This document shows positions 17,401 through 26,495 of a DNA stretch of 64,000 nt, piece by piece. A model generated the notes under the pieces. It saw only the letters and a list, made by a program, of their open reading frames with translations, did no database searches and was not told where the DNA came from. A program made the position numbers and the translations under genes. Source of the stretch: an uncultured Bacteroidales bacterium (GTDB lineage: Bacteria; Bacteroidota; Bacteroidia; Bacteroidales; Bacteroidaceae); NCBI GenBank assembly GCA_902798425.1, contig CADBWR010000006.1:1-64000 (forward strand), given 5' to 3'. Each line of letters starts with the position of its first letter. Position 1 is the first letter of the stretch.

Positions 17401-18089
17401 AAACCAGAAATACCAGCAAAAGCATAGTCAGCGGTTTCCATGCCTGTAGGAGGTTCGACAGGCAGTGCTGAGTCATCAGCCATTGTCAATGTAAGAGAAG
17501 ACCAAGTATCAGCAAATCCTTTTCCTTCACCTATGACGTAGTAATCTCCTATTGCATCGTTAAAGGTGATGACTTCATCGTTATTGCTAATAGTAGCAGT
17601 GAAATCACCTGATTCTGTTTGAGGAGCAAATATATACATGTCGGCAGCACCATCTGTGAACTTATATTGACCTAGATATTGGCCACCTTTAAATGTAATA
17701 GTATTACCATCTACAGTACCCTTGACATAAGCTGAAGAAATAAAATAGCTCAGTCCTTGGATATAAATCTCTGTTTCACTAGCCCAAACAACTTTCACAA
17801 CACGCCTAATTCCTTTGGCGCGAGAATTGTCACCGCTCAGTATATAAGGAACTACGTCACCTCCTTCAGGTGGAACTACTGCACTAGCCCTACGTGCAGC
17901 AACATTGCGAAAAGCTCCCTCTTTGGCAGTCTTAGATGCCATGCCAGAGGTTTGCATTCCCTTCATCGTCAAAGACGGAGCCTGTCTGCTGGGCTTCACG
18001 CTTGGCATGCTTAAATCATGCTTTTGTGCAAGCGAGAGTGTCGACACTAAAAAGGTCAACAACATCAAAGTAAATGTCTTGATTCTCAT
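14418..18089 (-). CDS. Large secreted protein with six beta-rich repeats
   Basis: A 1223-aa exported protein I cannot assign to a named family. It has a signal peptide (MRIKTFTLMLLTFLVSTLSL) and ends in a tail like the M6 protease (AGQRVNNSFKGMIIKDGQKF). Six copies of a degenerate module follow one another, each with the pattern D-x-hydrophobic-YIQGL, about 10-20 residues, W-[IV]-KGT, then TF-x-x-GQ-x-LG-x-Y and RLFLLG. Clear copies include DNDIYIQGV, DNDLYIQGL and GDDIYIQGL. Between pairs of modules lie stretches with YKIYSEDELG or YKFYSKGENG. It is co-directional with and 44 bp behind the DUF4302 gene, so part of the susC operon. Likely surface-exposed and ligand-binding; this is inference from repeats and context. 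Confidence 0.75.
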   Translation of the reverse strand: MRIKTFTLMLLTFLVSTLSLAQKHDLSMPSVKPSRQAPSLTMKGMQTSGMASKTAKEGAFRNVAARRASAVVPPEGGDVVPYILSGDNSRAKGIRRVVKVVWASETEIYIQGLSYFISSAYVKGTVDGNTITFKGGQYLGQYKFTDGAADMYIFAPQTESGDFTATISNNDEVITFNDAIGDYYVIGEGKGFADTWSSLTLTMADDSALPVEPPTGMETADYAFAGISGFTNVGEFSRIVKVGFYGNEVYMQGFSEDLPEAWIKGTLDNGIATFATGQLLGQYSASRTLYFHGINLSGGVMPVVFNYDAESNTFTNQTSICITYLPDEWWDEDANRNALYEYITSAIISKIVEKPATPENPSISNMQYLVAGDRLLTNVTVVDTEGKGIVADKLYYKIYSEDELGTQAEVAFSKELYPELVGDNRIEIPYTLESNNFSKSEGVALLMEHSGWTKVGLQSIYFGGGEKHESGIVWYTLTKPTTITLPEGLKVTSNVFTGIDGDDKEFSSFVNVALDGDDIYIQGLAPDADDSGSSWVKGTKNDDGNYVFALGQDIGTYRNVYRLFLLGLGDAGVEAPVLVVDNTNGLYKFQNEFVINASYTDRRYQLNSYNAGSTIAIKGESDDPVTPPASMETKDAFMAGYLNTGSAKVTLQNVKIGKVDNDIYIQGVYAGIPEGWVKGTLNTETNIVTFEPQPIGIMADKTKRYFVGTTTGSDVTSLQFSYKTTQKGETLLELVKPTFYSVSPSKSAGSVAYYGYNLVFHDMKATESVPTELTAIDYSLNYEEVTVSDGSRTYDPQAHSIKFGILGSKAYLKGLSADAPEAWIVGNVDGNKITFETPQALTSDGKIIMLSWDITAGGAFLPNVELTWNAETKELTSVADNEIMVNSVLVNRSYTHERMAHLSAKEIADKAATPAKPEFENLHFTPAGNFIGFTIKTVDTEGEGLLPDKLFYKFYSKGENGEPQEVTFTTDLYTKLTNDMTEIPYGFVDDEGGYDFGSDYVYLNMDIAAWKEIGLQAIYKGGNATNTSEIAWYSVVYPSVATLPESAETTTHAFTGTQGSNSTAFSTTVNMAKVDNDLYIQGLYGEAWIKGSLTAENTYIFSRGQYLGGYASGNTKYRLFLLGTDALTSPFKVVDPVIVYNATNNQYELVTNFLVNATYTDRSFFLRRYNIGSVINATPTGIDTVKADTKFNADAPAYNMAGQRVNNSFKGMIIKDGQKFMNK

Positions 18090-18133
18090 AATGCAAAAAA
18101 TTTAGTTAATAATGTTGATAAAATATAGTATAA

Positions 18134-19498
18134 TCATTTGTTAGCCAGTTTGAACTTCGTGGTTCCAGTCACCGACACTGCCTCCACTGGCGAAGGGAGC
18201 AGATAACTCTCTGGATTCAAATTGTAAGTTCCAGCAAGGCCTTTAGCCAAATCACGTGCTGCCTTTATGACAGCAGCGCCTCGTCCATTGAGTTCATTGT
18301 CAATGTTGGGCTCTTCATCGCAGGAAATTGTCAGCTGTCCATACTTTGGCACCATTCTATTCAGTGCGACACCACCCATTTTCTTGATAGTCTTTCGGGT
18401 ATTGGTGTACCATTGTACAACCAAGCCTGTTACATTGTTGGCATTTGTTGTCTTACCTATTCCTATACCAGCCAACGTATAGCTCTTGTTAGAGGCGGTT
18501 ATTGCAGCAGCTAATACATCTTTCAGCTGTTTGAGATCATCCGACAGAGATTCATCGTCCATATACCAAATGGTGGTGCGTTCAGCAATAAAACGGTCCC
18601 ACGTGGCGGCCATCTTTACATTGCCATCCTCGTTGATAAGTGCCGTATTATCATCCAACAGCCTCATCTCTTGGAACTTGCTACGGCCCACGGTCTGCAC
18701 TTTTTCGAAACGCAATCCAGTGGGGGTAAAAACAAAAGCTACAGAGTCTGCCTTTACTGCATTTCTATAATCAAGATCGTCACAGAAACGGAATACGCCA
18801 TCATGCTTGTTGACAGTTTTAGCATTGTCCATGTATAGCGTCTCTTCATCATCCATCACATAGAGAGAATGAATATCGTCGCTCCATATCTTTTGTTTCA
18901 TCGCCTCTGTATCATCGATGTATTGCGTCCAGGTTCGGTCACACTTCACCAGTCGCACCGTTGCCTGATGGCGCTGACCAATCATGATAACCTCGTTGTC
19001 ATTTATCGTCAAAACACAGAAGTTGTGGTCGCCATGCATGCCTTCACCATTCTTGACAACATACGTGGGTGCGAGCCATGGGCTGACAGGGTCGCTAAAC
19101 GGTGTTAGCACGTCGTTCCAAGTACTGAATTCCAACACCAAGCCATCTTCTTTCTGGAGGTTATAGGTGCTTACAGCCTCTGTATATTTATTGGCATTAC
19201 CATCACGCAAGTAACGATGGTTGCCGGCAAAAGTTACCTTGCCGTTCTTATCGAACTTTGCAAAGAGGTTAAAACCTTCGAACTGTGAGATATCCTTGCC
19301 GCAGAAATACTGCATAACCCAACCATTAGGCGCTTCAGTCAGTATCTGCTGCAGTTTGTCTCCCGTATGTTCGATGCGCAACGCAGGCGACTCATCGAAC
19401 AAATCTTCATCTTCGAATCGGCAACTGGTAAAGGCAGTGGAAACAACTGCAACCATCGCGCAGCAGATGAATCCTCTTGCTATATTATTTTTCATCAT
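18134..19498 (-). CDS. DUF4302 lipoprotein
   Basis: A 454-aa predicted outer-membrane lipoprotein: signal peptide followed by the lipobox cysteine in TAFTSC. The start of the mature part (ALRIEHTGDKLQQILTEAPN, then GWVMQYFC) is typical of DUF4302 proteins, which occur beside SusC/SusD pairs in Bacteroidales. No catalytic motif is visible. I start at the ATG at 19498, since the longer frame begins with TTG at 19507. It stands 39 bp behind the zinc metallohydrolase gene in the same operon. Probably a surface accessory of the importer. Confidence 0.8.
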   Translation of the reverse strand: MMKNNIARGFICCAMVAVVSTAFTSCRFEDEDLFDESPALRIEHTGDKLQQILTEAPNGWVMQYFCGKDISQFEGFNLFAKFDKNGKVTFAGNHRYLRDGNANKYTEAVSTYNLQKEDGLVLEFSTWNDVLTPFSDPVSPWLAPTYVVKNGEGMHGDHNFCVLTINDNEVIMIGQRHQATVRLVKCDRTWTQYIDDTEAMKQKIWSDDIHSLYVMDDEETLYMDNAKTVNKHDGVFRFCDDLDYRNAVKADSVAFVFTPTGLRFEKVQTVGRSKFQEMRLLDDNTALINEDGNVKMAATWDRFIAERTTIWYMDDESLSDDLKQLKDVLAAAITASNKSYTLAGIGIGKTTNANNVTGLVVQWYTNTRKTIKKMGGVALNRMVPKYGQLTISCDEEPNIDNELNGRGAAVIKAARDLAKGLAGTYNLNPESYLLPSPVEAVSVTGTTKFKLANK

Positions 19499-19537
19499 AA
19501 TTATCAATTATCTATTATCAATAATACTCAAAAACCA

Positions 19538-20794
19538 TTACTTCAACGGGTAGATGGTAATCTCTTTTAGGAAATCGTTGATTTCATTTTGTCTCTTACG
19601 AACTTCCTCACGCAGAACGAAAGTTTCAAGTCCCCAACGATCCTTGTGCCAGGCGGTAGCAATAGAAATCTTCTTCAGCATGGAATTGATACCGGCGATA
19701 GAGTCGTCTGACTTGACAGGTACCCAATCCAAGAAGTCACGGAATGAAGTGAAGGATTTCTTCAGCGTATACTGGAATTGAGCAACATACTTACCCTTAT
19801 TCAGATCATACACCTCATACTCATGAGTAGAAGAAATGGGAAGCTTGCGATGGACGTCCAAAACCACACGATTGGTAGGCTCATACGTACCATTTTCAGT
19901 ATTATATTCACTCTCGTCAAAGAGAGAGAAATCATTCCAATGCGTACCGGTCTGATCGGGATTGATATTCAAATTCTTGAGTAATTCCAGAACCTGATCC
20001 TTGTCACCTGCACGCCATCCGGGTGAGCAAGCGTTTATGATACGCATCATCCAACGATAGTCGTCGTCGGTGATGATACACGAAAGAGTCTCTACAAAGT
20101 CCTCATAGGTGGCCGAAGTAGCATAGTGGGTGACGTAGCCCAAACGATGGCTCTCAACGGAGTCGCGCTTAAACCAGTCGATAGGGTCATAAGTGCCTGA
20201 TGTCACCTGACCGAAAGTTACAGGATAAGACTTCGTCTGATGAAGGATATGCGAGAACTCGTGGTGCATAGTATGGAAATACTTCTGATTCAGAACAAAC
20301 AAGTCACCGCTCGTATAGGTAGTACCAGGAGCGTAGCCCTTCATTTCGTTAAGATTGTAGAGCGTAATCTTCACACCGCCCGAAGCCAAACCTAACACCT
20401 CGGTACCGGTACGAGGGCTATAACCGGACGAACCGATAAAGTGGAAAATGCGAGGTCCATATTGCTTCATAAAGTCGTCACCTGCATACTTGGTGTATAC
20501 ATCGTAGAACAAGTACTTGATGAAGCGAGTCAGCAACTGAGACTTGTCATAAGACGCAGGAGCCAGTTGAAAACTCATGTCCGATGCCGGGAAGTTGAAC
20601 TTATACTGAATCTCTACGTTATAAGGTTTCGTGAAATTGTCATAAATCCACTGGTCGAAATCGGCGGTAGACGCATCGGGATCTACTGTCTTCACAGAGG
20701 TGTCATAGATAGACTCAGTGAAGTTGTCATCACGGCAAGAGGTAAAGCCCAGAATGAGGGCTGATACACTCATGATATATAGTATCTTTTTCAT
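19538..20794 (-). CDS. Substrate import-associated zinc metallohydrolase lipoprotein
   Basis: A 418-aa lipoprotein (lipobox cysteine at residue 20, GFTSC) with a HExxH zinc motif, HEFSH at 178-182, and a downstream glutamate in YEDFVETLS as likely third ligand. It fits the TIGR04549 family, defined by its place in SusC/SusD operons; the natural substrate is not established. It follows susD by 22 bp. A surface protease or hydrolase acting on the cargo before import is the natural reading. Confidence 0.85.
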   Translation of the reverse strand: MKKILYIMSVSALILGFTSCRDDNFTESIYDTSVKTVDPDASTADFDQWIYDNFTKPYNVEIQYKFNFPASDMSFQLAPASYDKSQLLTRFIKYLFYDVYTKYAGDDFMKQYGPRIFHFIGSSGYSPRTGTEVLGLASGGVKITLYNLNEMKGYAPGTTYTSGDLFVLNQKYFHTMHHEFSHILHQTKSYPVTFGQVTSGTYDPIDWFKRDSVESHRLGYVTHYATSATYEDFVETLSCIITDDDYRWMMRIINACSPGWRAGDKDQVLELLKNLNINPDQTGTHWNDFSLFDESEYNTENGTYEPTNRVVLDVHRKLPISSTHEYEVYDLNKGKYVAQFQYTLKKSFTSFRDFLDWVPVKSDDSIAGINSMLKKISIATAWHKDRWGLETFVLREEVRKRQNEINDFLKEITIYPLK

Positions 20795-20816
20795 CTTCTT
20801 AAAGCCTTTATGTGTA

Positions 20817-22514
20817 TTACTGTACCAACTGGGGTTTAATAGTCATAGGACTGCTTTGATTTACCTGCGTAGAACGATCGGTACTAGGATAGCCGGCATT
20901 GATAACGTTCTGCGGGATCTGCATAACGCGCCGCTTGTCATCCCAGTTAAGTACGTCAACGGTAATGCTCTTGTCCGTAGGACCACGGAAGACGTGGCGC
21001 ACCTTAATACCATAACGCTTGATATCAAACCAGCGCAGACCTTCGAACATCGTCTCAATGCGACGGAAGTGCAGTATACAATAGAGCATGGAGAGATCGT
21101 CGCCTGTGAGCACCTTAAACTGAGAACTCATCTCGGCAGGATGCAGCTCTGAGATGTAGTTATCGGTCTCTATCTGCGCAGGAGTCTTAGTACTGCTGTA
21201 GAATCTTCTGATGTTGGCCATCGTAAGTTCATTGGCGACCTGTTTCGATGCCGTCCACGTGTTCAAATCCGCAAGAGCACCTGCCTGATCACCGCTATAG
21301 AGCTTTGCCTCGGCGCGGCAGAGGAGGGTCTCCTCAGCAGTAAATGGCTGATAAATAATGTGTACCCAACCAATACCAGCTATTTTGTCATCATACTCAA
21401 AATATTCGTAGACGCGGAAGAGCCATGAGCCATCGTCGTTCTCGCCATAGCGATAGATTTTACCTTCGTAGGCTGGCAGACGACTACTCCAGTTGGGGCC
21501 ACCACCATATACGGCTTCCTTTGATGACTTTACCTTGTCAGATAGACTACCCTCATTGATTGTGAAACGAATAGCACTGAGAAGACGATCCTGGAGAGAG
21601 AAAGCAGTCTGCAACAAGAAGTTGCATGCTGCAGTCTCGTCGTTATAGAAGTTCAACATGGACTGGATAGTATTGGTACTCATCGAAGCCCACTTACGCA
21701 TCATGTTGGTAGCGTTACTTCCAAGAGCGGCGTCGGCATACTTGATAACCTTAGCATAGTCACGCTTGTAAAGGTAAAAACGGGCAGCGAAGGCATTGCA
21801 AGCATTCCTATTAAAATGGTATGCAGGAACCTTATATTTAGAGTCATCAATGAGATCCATACCTTCAAGAAGGTCTTTTTCAATGAGGTCATAGGTCTCC
21901 TTTACACTGTGCAGGAACTTGCTGTCGCTATAGTTAACATTCACAACATCCTCAGACTCTGTGACATAGGGAATACCCTTGTCAACACTACTCTGGGTGT
22001 CGTCCTTATATGCTTCTGCAAAAACGTTGAGTAGCACAAAGTGCAGATAGGCACGCAGCACATGAGCCTCTCCCCATGAGTGAGCCAACTGAGGGTCGGT
22101 AGCAGGATTGGCACTCAACTCCTTCATGGCATCTATAGCATGGTTACAAACAGCAATACCCTGGTAGTACTGTTCCCATACTTGATAGGGGGTATCATCA
22201 TCGCCAGTGCTATAGTTGGTGGTGTTCTGCCATGCGTATGCCTCAGCATGGAATTCCTTGTAAGGAGAGCGGTGAATACCCGGTTTGATGATGTTATTGT
22301 CTACAAAATTATCGCCAAACAGCTCACACATAACAGCTGGCACAGACTGCGGATATCCAGACACGAGCAGCAGTTGAACCTTCTCGGGGTTATCAATCTC
22401 GGTACGATTGTCAGGAACCTCGTCCAACTCATTACAGGACGAAAGTGTTACGCAGCTGACGCAACATACCATACCCGCCATAAGGTATTTCTTTATATTA
22501 TTTATTTTCATCAT
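20817..22514 (-). CDS. SusD/RagB-family nutrient-binding lipoprotein (locus 1)
   Basis: A 565-aa outer-membrane lipoprotein that captures substrate and caps the SusC channel. Lipobox in VTLSSCNELDEVPDN; the tetratricopeptide-like helical part and the C-terminal RagB/SusD signature (LRRIETMFEGLRWFDIKRYG, here FEGLRWFDIKRYG) are visible. Start at the ATG at 22514, because the longer frame starts with TTG. It follows susC by 36 bp, the usual order. Confidence 0.93.
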   Translation of the reverse strand: MMKINNIKKYLMAGMVCCVSCVTLSSCNELDEVPDNRTEIDNPEKVQLLLVSGYPQSVPAVMCELFGDNFVDNNIIKPGIHRSPYKEFHAEAYAWQNTTNYSTGDDDTPYQVWEQYYQGIAVCNHAIDAMKELSANPATDPQLAHSWGEAHVLRAYLHFVLLNVFAEAYKDDTQSSVDKGIPYVTESEDVVNVNYSDSKFLHSVKETYDLIEKDLLEGMDLIDDSKYKVPAYHFNRNACNAFAARFYLYKRDYAKVIKYADAALGSNATNMMRKWASMSTNTIQSMLNFYNDETAACNFLLQTAFSLQDRLLSAIRFTINEGSLSDKVKSSKEAVYGGGPNWSSRLPAYEGKIYRYGENDDGSWLFRVYEYFEYDDKIAGIGWVHIIYQPFTAEETLLCRAEAKLYSGDQAGALADLNTWTASKQVANELTMANIRRFYSSTKTPAQIETDNYISELHPAEMSSQFKVLTGDDLSMLYCILHFRRIETMFEGLRWFDIKRYGIKVRHVFRGPTDKSITVDVLNWDDKRRVMQIPQNVINAGYPSTDRSTQVNQSSPMTIKPQLVQ

Positions 22515-22550
22515 AATTGTCAATTTATCAATTTTTCAATTGTCCATTAT

Positions 22551-25500
22551 TTAGAATCCCAATCGTACGGTAGCAGTCAACTGCTTGGTGATAGGCGATG
22601 CTACGCCACCAGCATTAATAAACTCAGGATCCTGACCGTTCAGTTTCTTGTCAGCATAAAGCAGACAAATATTAGTAGCAGAAAGTTTGATGGAGGCTGT
22701 ATTCAGCAGTCCAGTCTTCTTTAGTAGGTTCTGCGGGAAAGTATATGTGAACGAAATTTCTTTCAGACGAATAAAGTCACCCTTGGCGACACGAACATCG
22801 GAATAGTTGTAAGCATTGTAAGCGGTACGCAATGCTGTGGAACCATAGCGGTCGAACTGATTGCGAGAAGCAATGACTGGAATGTTAGTCACAGCTTCGT
22901 CACCAGCAACCATCCAACGATTCTTAAACTCGCGTGGCAGTGCAGACAAGTCACTGTACGAGTAAGAGAACGACGGATCAAGGCGAACCTTGTTACCGCC
23001 ACTATAGGTTATAAACACATCAAGAGCAAACTTACCAATCTTCGGATCGTTATAAGAGAATCCATTGTTCAGCGAGCCATACCATGTAGGATCAGAAGGA
23101 CCTTCGTACTGCAAGAAATCCGTCAGGTTCTTCGTTTCCTGGAAATTGACATCACCAATGGTCTTTTCACCTTTCTCATTATATACCATAGGCAAGCCCT
23201 CTTCGTTTAGGCCAGCGAACTTATAGCTGAAAATAGAACGTACAGGATAACCCTCCAGTGCATAACCCTGACCACTGACAAGGTCGATTGCGCGGCTTGA
23301 AGTCTCCAACGTAGTAATCTCGTTCTTAGCAAGCGAGTAGACGAAGTCAGTAGTCCAGCGGAACTTACTGTTCTGGATATTAACAGTAGAAAGTCCCAAC
23401 TCCACACCATTAGAGCGCATATCAGCAACGTTTGCCATTTTCTGAATCTGACCACCGGCTCCTTGTGTAAACACTGCACCTATCAAGTCGTAGTTGTTAC
23501 GCCAATACATATCGAAGGTAAGAGCAATGCGGTCATGCAAGAAACCAAGATCCATGCCGACATTAAATTCGTGCTTCTTCTCGTAGGTCAACTCACTATT
23601 TGCTAAGTCGGAGAGGTATATTTGTGACTCAGCAGCAGAAGTAAACGGACGCCAGGTATTTTTCGTCTTGTAGATAGCCATGGCGTTGGTAACATACGAG
23701 GGGCCTGTATCTGCCGTCAACGAATAGCTGAGACGGAACTTCAAGCCAGAAAGCCAAGATTGCGCACGCTCCATGAATTTCTCATTGTAGACATCCCAAC
23801 TTCCGGATATATTCCATGTCGGCAGCCAGCGGCTGGAACGGCTCTTTCCCAATCGGTTGGTACCCTCATAGCGGAACGTACCATTAATGGTATAGCGCTG
23901 ATCATAGCTGTACACGCCCTGAGCGTAGTAAGCCAACGTATTTGTCTGAGTGAACTTTTCACTAAAGTAGTCAGTGTTCTCCTCGTTACGCTGTTTCAGC
24001 CAGAGGTATGGGGTGTAGACGATACCACCATTGTTATACTGATAGCCCCAACCAGTCCAAGTAGTAGAGGTTCTGCGTACCGTTGACAGTTCAGAACCTA
24101 ACAGGACATTAACAACATGCTTCTCGTTATAAACGTCACGATACTCAGCCATGAAACGATAGTTGTTTGAGCGCATCTTGTCATCATACTGATACTTGAT
24201 ACCACCCTGGGGCAGCACAGACTCAGGCAGAGCGAGTTCGTTATCAGGATCACGATAGAGCAAGGGGTTACTGTCGCGAACAGTAGAGTTGTCATCCTGA
24301 GCATCTACACCAGCACGATAGGCGTTCGCCTGGTTTGAATTATCCATCACATTATGTTGACGAGTTGTTTTCGACAGACGTGTAGAAATCAATCCCGTCA
24401 ATGTCACGCCCTTGATGGGTTTGTATTCCAACTCAGCACGGAACATTAACTCCTGAACATCAATGTCATTGTAGTTGTTCTCCAGCTCATTAAAAATATT
24501 GAACGGCGAATAGAAACGCGTATAACTGATGTTGGGATCCAGACAACGACCGGTGTTCATGGCAAAGCTGAAGGGGTTGATGTCGAAGTCACGTTTTACC
24601 TCACCGGTTACAACATCAACGCTCTGGTTCAAAGAACCAGGAGCCTCCTGATTACGGAAACTACCCTGAGCAGCAAGTTTTGCCGTCAGGTTCTTCAGAA
24701 TGTCATAAGATGTATTACCATTGAAGGTGAATCGTTTTACCTTAGATGCGCTAACATACTGACCAGGGTCATTCATCAGTGACATAGAGAAGTAGCTCTG
24801 TGACTTCTCGGTACCACCAGAGATACTGACAGAATGGTTCTGCTGAACGCTGTTAGAGAACAGCAAGTCGAACCAGTCCGTATTACGGAACTCAGCCTCT
24901 TGCAAGTATTTGTTGCGGGCTGCCTCAGTATTCTCCAATCCGAACTGGCCTGTCTGCGGGTCAAACTTACGTAACTGCTGATACATATAGCCATAAATAC
25001 CAGTATTCTGAGAGTTTACCAAATTCTCCAGAGACAGCCAACCCTTGTCAGCCATTTCCTTATAAACACCCATAATCTCCTGAGAGTTCATAATGTTATA
25101 GTCACGATAGCTGGGCTTCAGACGGGTAGTAAACTCACCGGTATAGTTAACAGAGGCACGACCTTTACCACCACGTTTAGTGGTAATAACGATCACACCA
25201 GCCATGGCACGTGCACCATAGATAGAGGTAGCGCTACCATCCTTCAGCACAGTGAACGATTCAATATCATCAGAGTTCAAACCTGCCACTGCACTTGAAA
25301 TCAGCGTCTTAGCATCACCTGATGCTAACTCGTCGGCGCTAACATCAACATTATCCTCATAAATAACGCCGTCAATCACCCACAGTGGCTTAGAGTTACC
25401 ATAAATAGACGTAGCACCACGAACACGAATTTTTGGCGATGCACCGAATGTACCTGATACGTTGGTTACCTGAACACCAGCGACGCGTCCTTCTAGTGAG

Positions 25501-25907
25501 CGGCTTACGTCAGCCATACCTGCCAACTTAGCCTTGTCAGCATCGATTTTTGACGAGGCACCAGTAAACAAACGCTTGTCCTGTTTCATCATACCCACAG
25601 CAACAACTTCTTGCAACTGGGTGGCGTCAGGTTGCAGTGTGATTTTCATGCCATCCTTTGCTTTTACTGTTTGGGTAACCATACCGACATAGCTTATCAC
25701 AAGCTTCTTGCCATTAGGCACATTGATGGTAAAGTTACCATCAATGTCGGTCTTTGTTCCCAGTTTTGAGCCTTGAATCATAACGGTAGCACCGATACAT
25801 GGTTCTCCGTTGTCCTCAAAGACGGTACCTGTAATCTTCTGCTGGGCAATCGCTATGCCAAGACTCATAAAGAGACAGGTAAGAAACATTGTTAGTCTTT
25901 TCTTCAT
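22551..25907 (-). CDS. SusC/RagA-family TonB-dependent transporter (locus 1)
   Basis: A 1118-aa outer-membrane beta-barrel importer. After a signal peptide (to AIAQ) comes a carboxypeptidase-regulatory-like domain (KITGTVFEDNGEPCIGATV), a TonB-box-like region (LQEVVAVGMMKQDK), the plug (PLWVIDGVIY, SFTVLKDGSATSIYGARAM) and the barrel, ending with the usual aromatic residue (VRLGF). It heads an operon with susD, a metallohydrolase, DUF4302 and the repeat protein. It is divergent from a second susC. Cargo is unknown; the lack of glycosidases and the presence of proteases point to proteins or peptides. Confidence 0.95.
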   Translation of the reverse strand: MKKRLTMFLTCLFMSLGIAIAQQKITGTVFEDNGEPCIGATVMIQGSKLGTKTDIDGNFTINVPNGKKLVISYVGMVTQTVKAKDGMKITLQPDATQLQEVVAVGMMKQDKRLFTGASSKIDADKAKLAGMADVSRSLEGRVAGVQVTNVSGTFGASPKIRVRGATSIYGNSKPLWVIDGVIYEDNVDVSADELASGDAKTLISSAVAGLNSDDIESFTVLKDGSATSIYGARAMAGVIVITTKRGGKGRASVNYTGEFTTRLKPSYRDYNIMNSQEIMGVYKEMADKGWLSLENLVNSQNTGIYGYMYQQLRKFDPQTGQFGLENTEAARNKYLQEAEFRNTDWFDLLFSNSVQQNHSVSISGGTEKSQSYFSMSLMNDPGQYVSASKVKRFTFNGNTSYDILKNLTAKLAAQGSFRNQEAPGSLNQSVDVVTGEVKRDFDINPFSFAMNTGRCLDPNISYTRFYSPFNIFNELENNYNDIDVQELMFRAELEYKPIKGVTLTGLISTRLSKTTRQHNVMDNSNQANAYRAGVDAQDDNSTVRDSNPLLYRDPDNELALPESVLPQGGIKYQYDDKMRSNNYRFMAEYRDVYNEKHVVNVLLGSELSTVRRTSTTWTGWGYQYNNGGIVYTPYLWLKQRNEENTDYFSEKFTQTNTLAYYAQGVYSYDQRYTINGTFRYEGTNRLGKSRSSRWLPTWNISGSWDVYNEKFMERAQSWLSGLKFRLSYSLTADTGPSYVTNAMAIYKTKNTWRPFTSAAESQIYLSDLANSELTYEKKHEFNVGMDLGFLHDRIALTFDMYWRNNYDLIGAVFTQGAGGQIQKMANVADMRSNGVELGLSTVNIQNSKFRWTTDFVYSLAKNEITTLETSSRAIDLVSGQGYALEGYPVRSIFSYKFAGLNEEGLPMVYNEKGEKTIGDVNFQETKNLTDFLQYEGPSDPTWYGSLNNGFSYNDPKIGKFALDVFITYSGGNKVRLDPSFSYSYSDLSALPREFKNRWMVAGDEAVTNIPVIASRNQFDRYGSTALRTAYNAYNYSDVRVAKGDFIRLKEISFTYTFPQNLLKKTGLLNTASIKLSATNICLLYADKKLNGQDPEFINAGGVASPITKQLTATVRLGF

Positions 25908-26495
25908 AGATAATTTTCTCTTATTGTTTTTTTAATGTTTATTCTTTCATGTTCAGTGTTAGACACCTTTGACGGTTAAGCGTTTAAAGCTTACTACCTA
26001 TTCTTTTTTAATAATGTACCCGTACATTTTTTTATTTAATATGTTTTCAGCAATCGGACACTTGGTCCTACGCATTCGGACACATACTTACAAGGTGCAA
26101 AGGTAATACATTTGTGCATCTTTAGCAAATATTATTTAAAAAAATATTCATTTTTATCCCCATTTTTAACGATTTAGCGATTTTCCATCACTTTTTATTG
26201 CAAATTGTAAGCAGGAAAGTGACGACTTAACCGTTTATTACGCTCAAGATTCGTTTGGAACATAGGGCACCAAAGACAATGTTTCAAAATGGAAGAAAAA
26301 TCGTTCTTTTACTTACATTTGGTATCTTGAATGTATAAAAATGCACGAATATTGTGTGTTTTTTATAATTTTATTTGGTTTTAACAAATTTAAGTATTAA
26401 CTTTGCAGCCGTTTTTTAGAAAACTAAACGCTGATTTATAATAATACAAGTATGAAGAATCATTAATATTAATTGTTTTATATTTGAGAGTGCTT
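25908..26495. promoter_or_regulatory. Divergent susC-susC intergenic region with two promoters
   Basis: Minus-strand promoter: TTTG (26126-26129), 20 bp, TACCTTTG (26098-26105), giving a leader of about 187 nt for susC locus 1. Plus-strand promoter: TTTG (26374-26377), 20 bp, TAACTTTG (26398-26405), leader about 87 nt for locus 2. The long leader holds two direct copies of TCGGACAC (about 26054 and 26077) and a small hairpin (AATGTAC/GTACATT near 26015-26030). The 240 bp between the promoters are A/T-rich without a gene. No regulator gene is adjacent. Confidence 0.7.
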
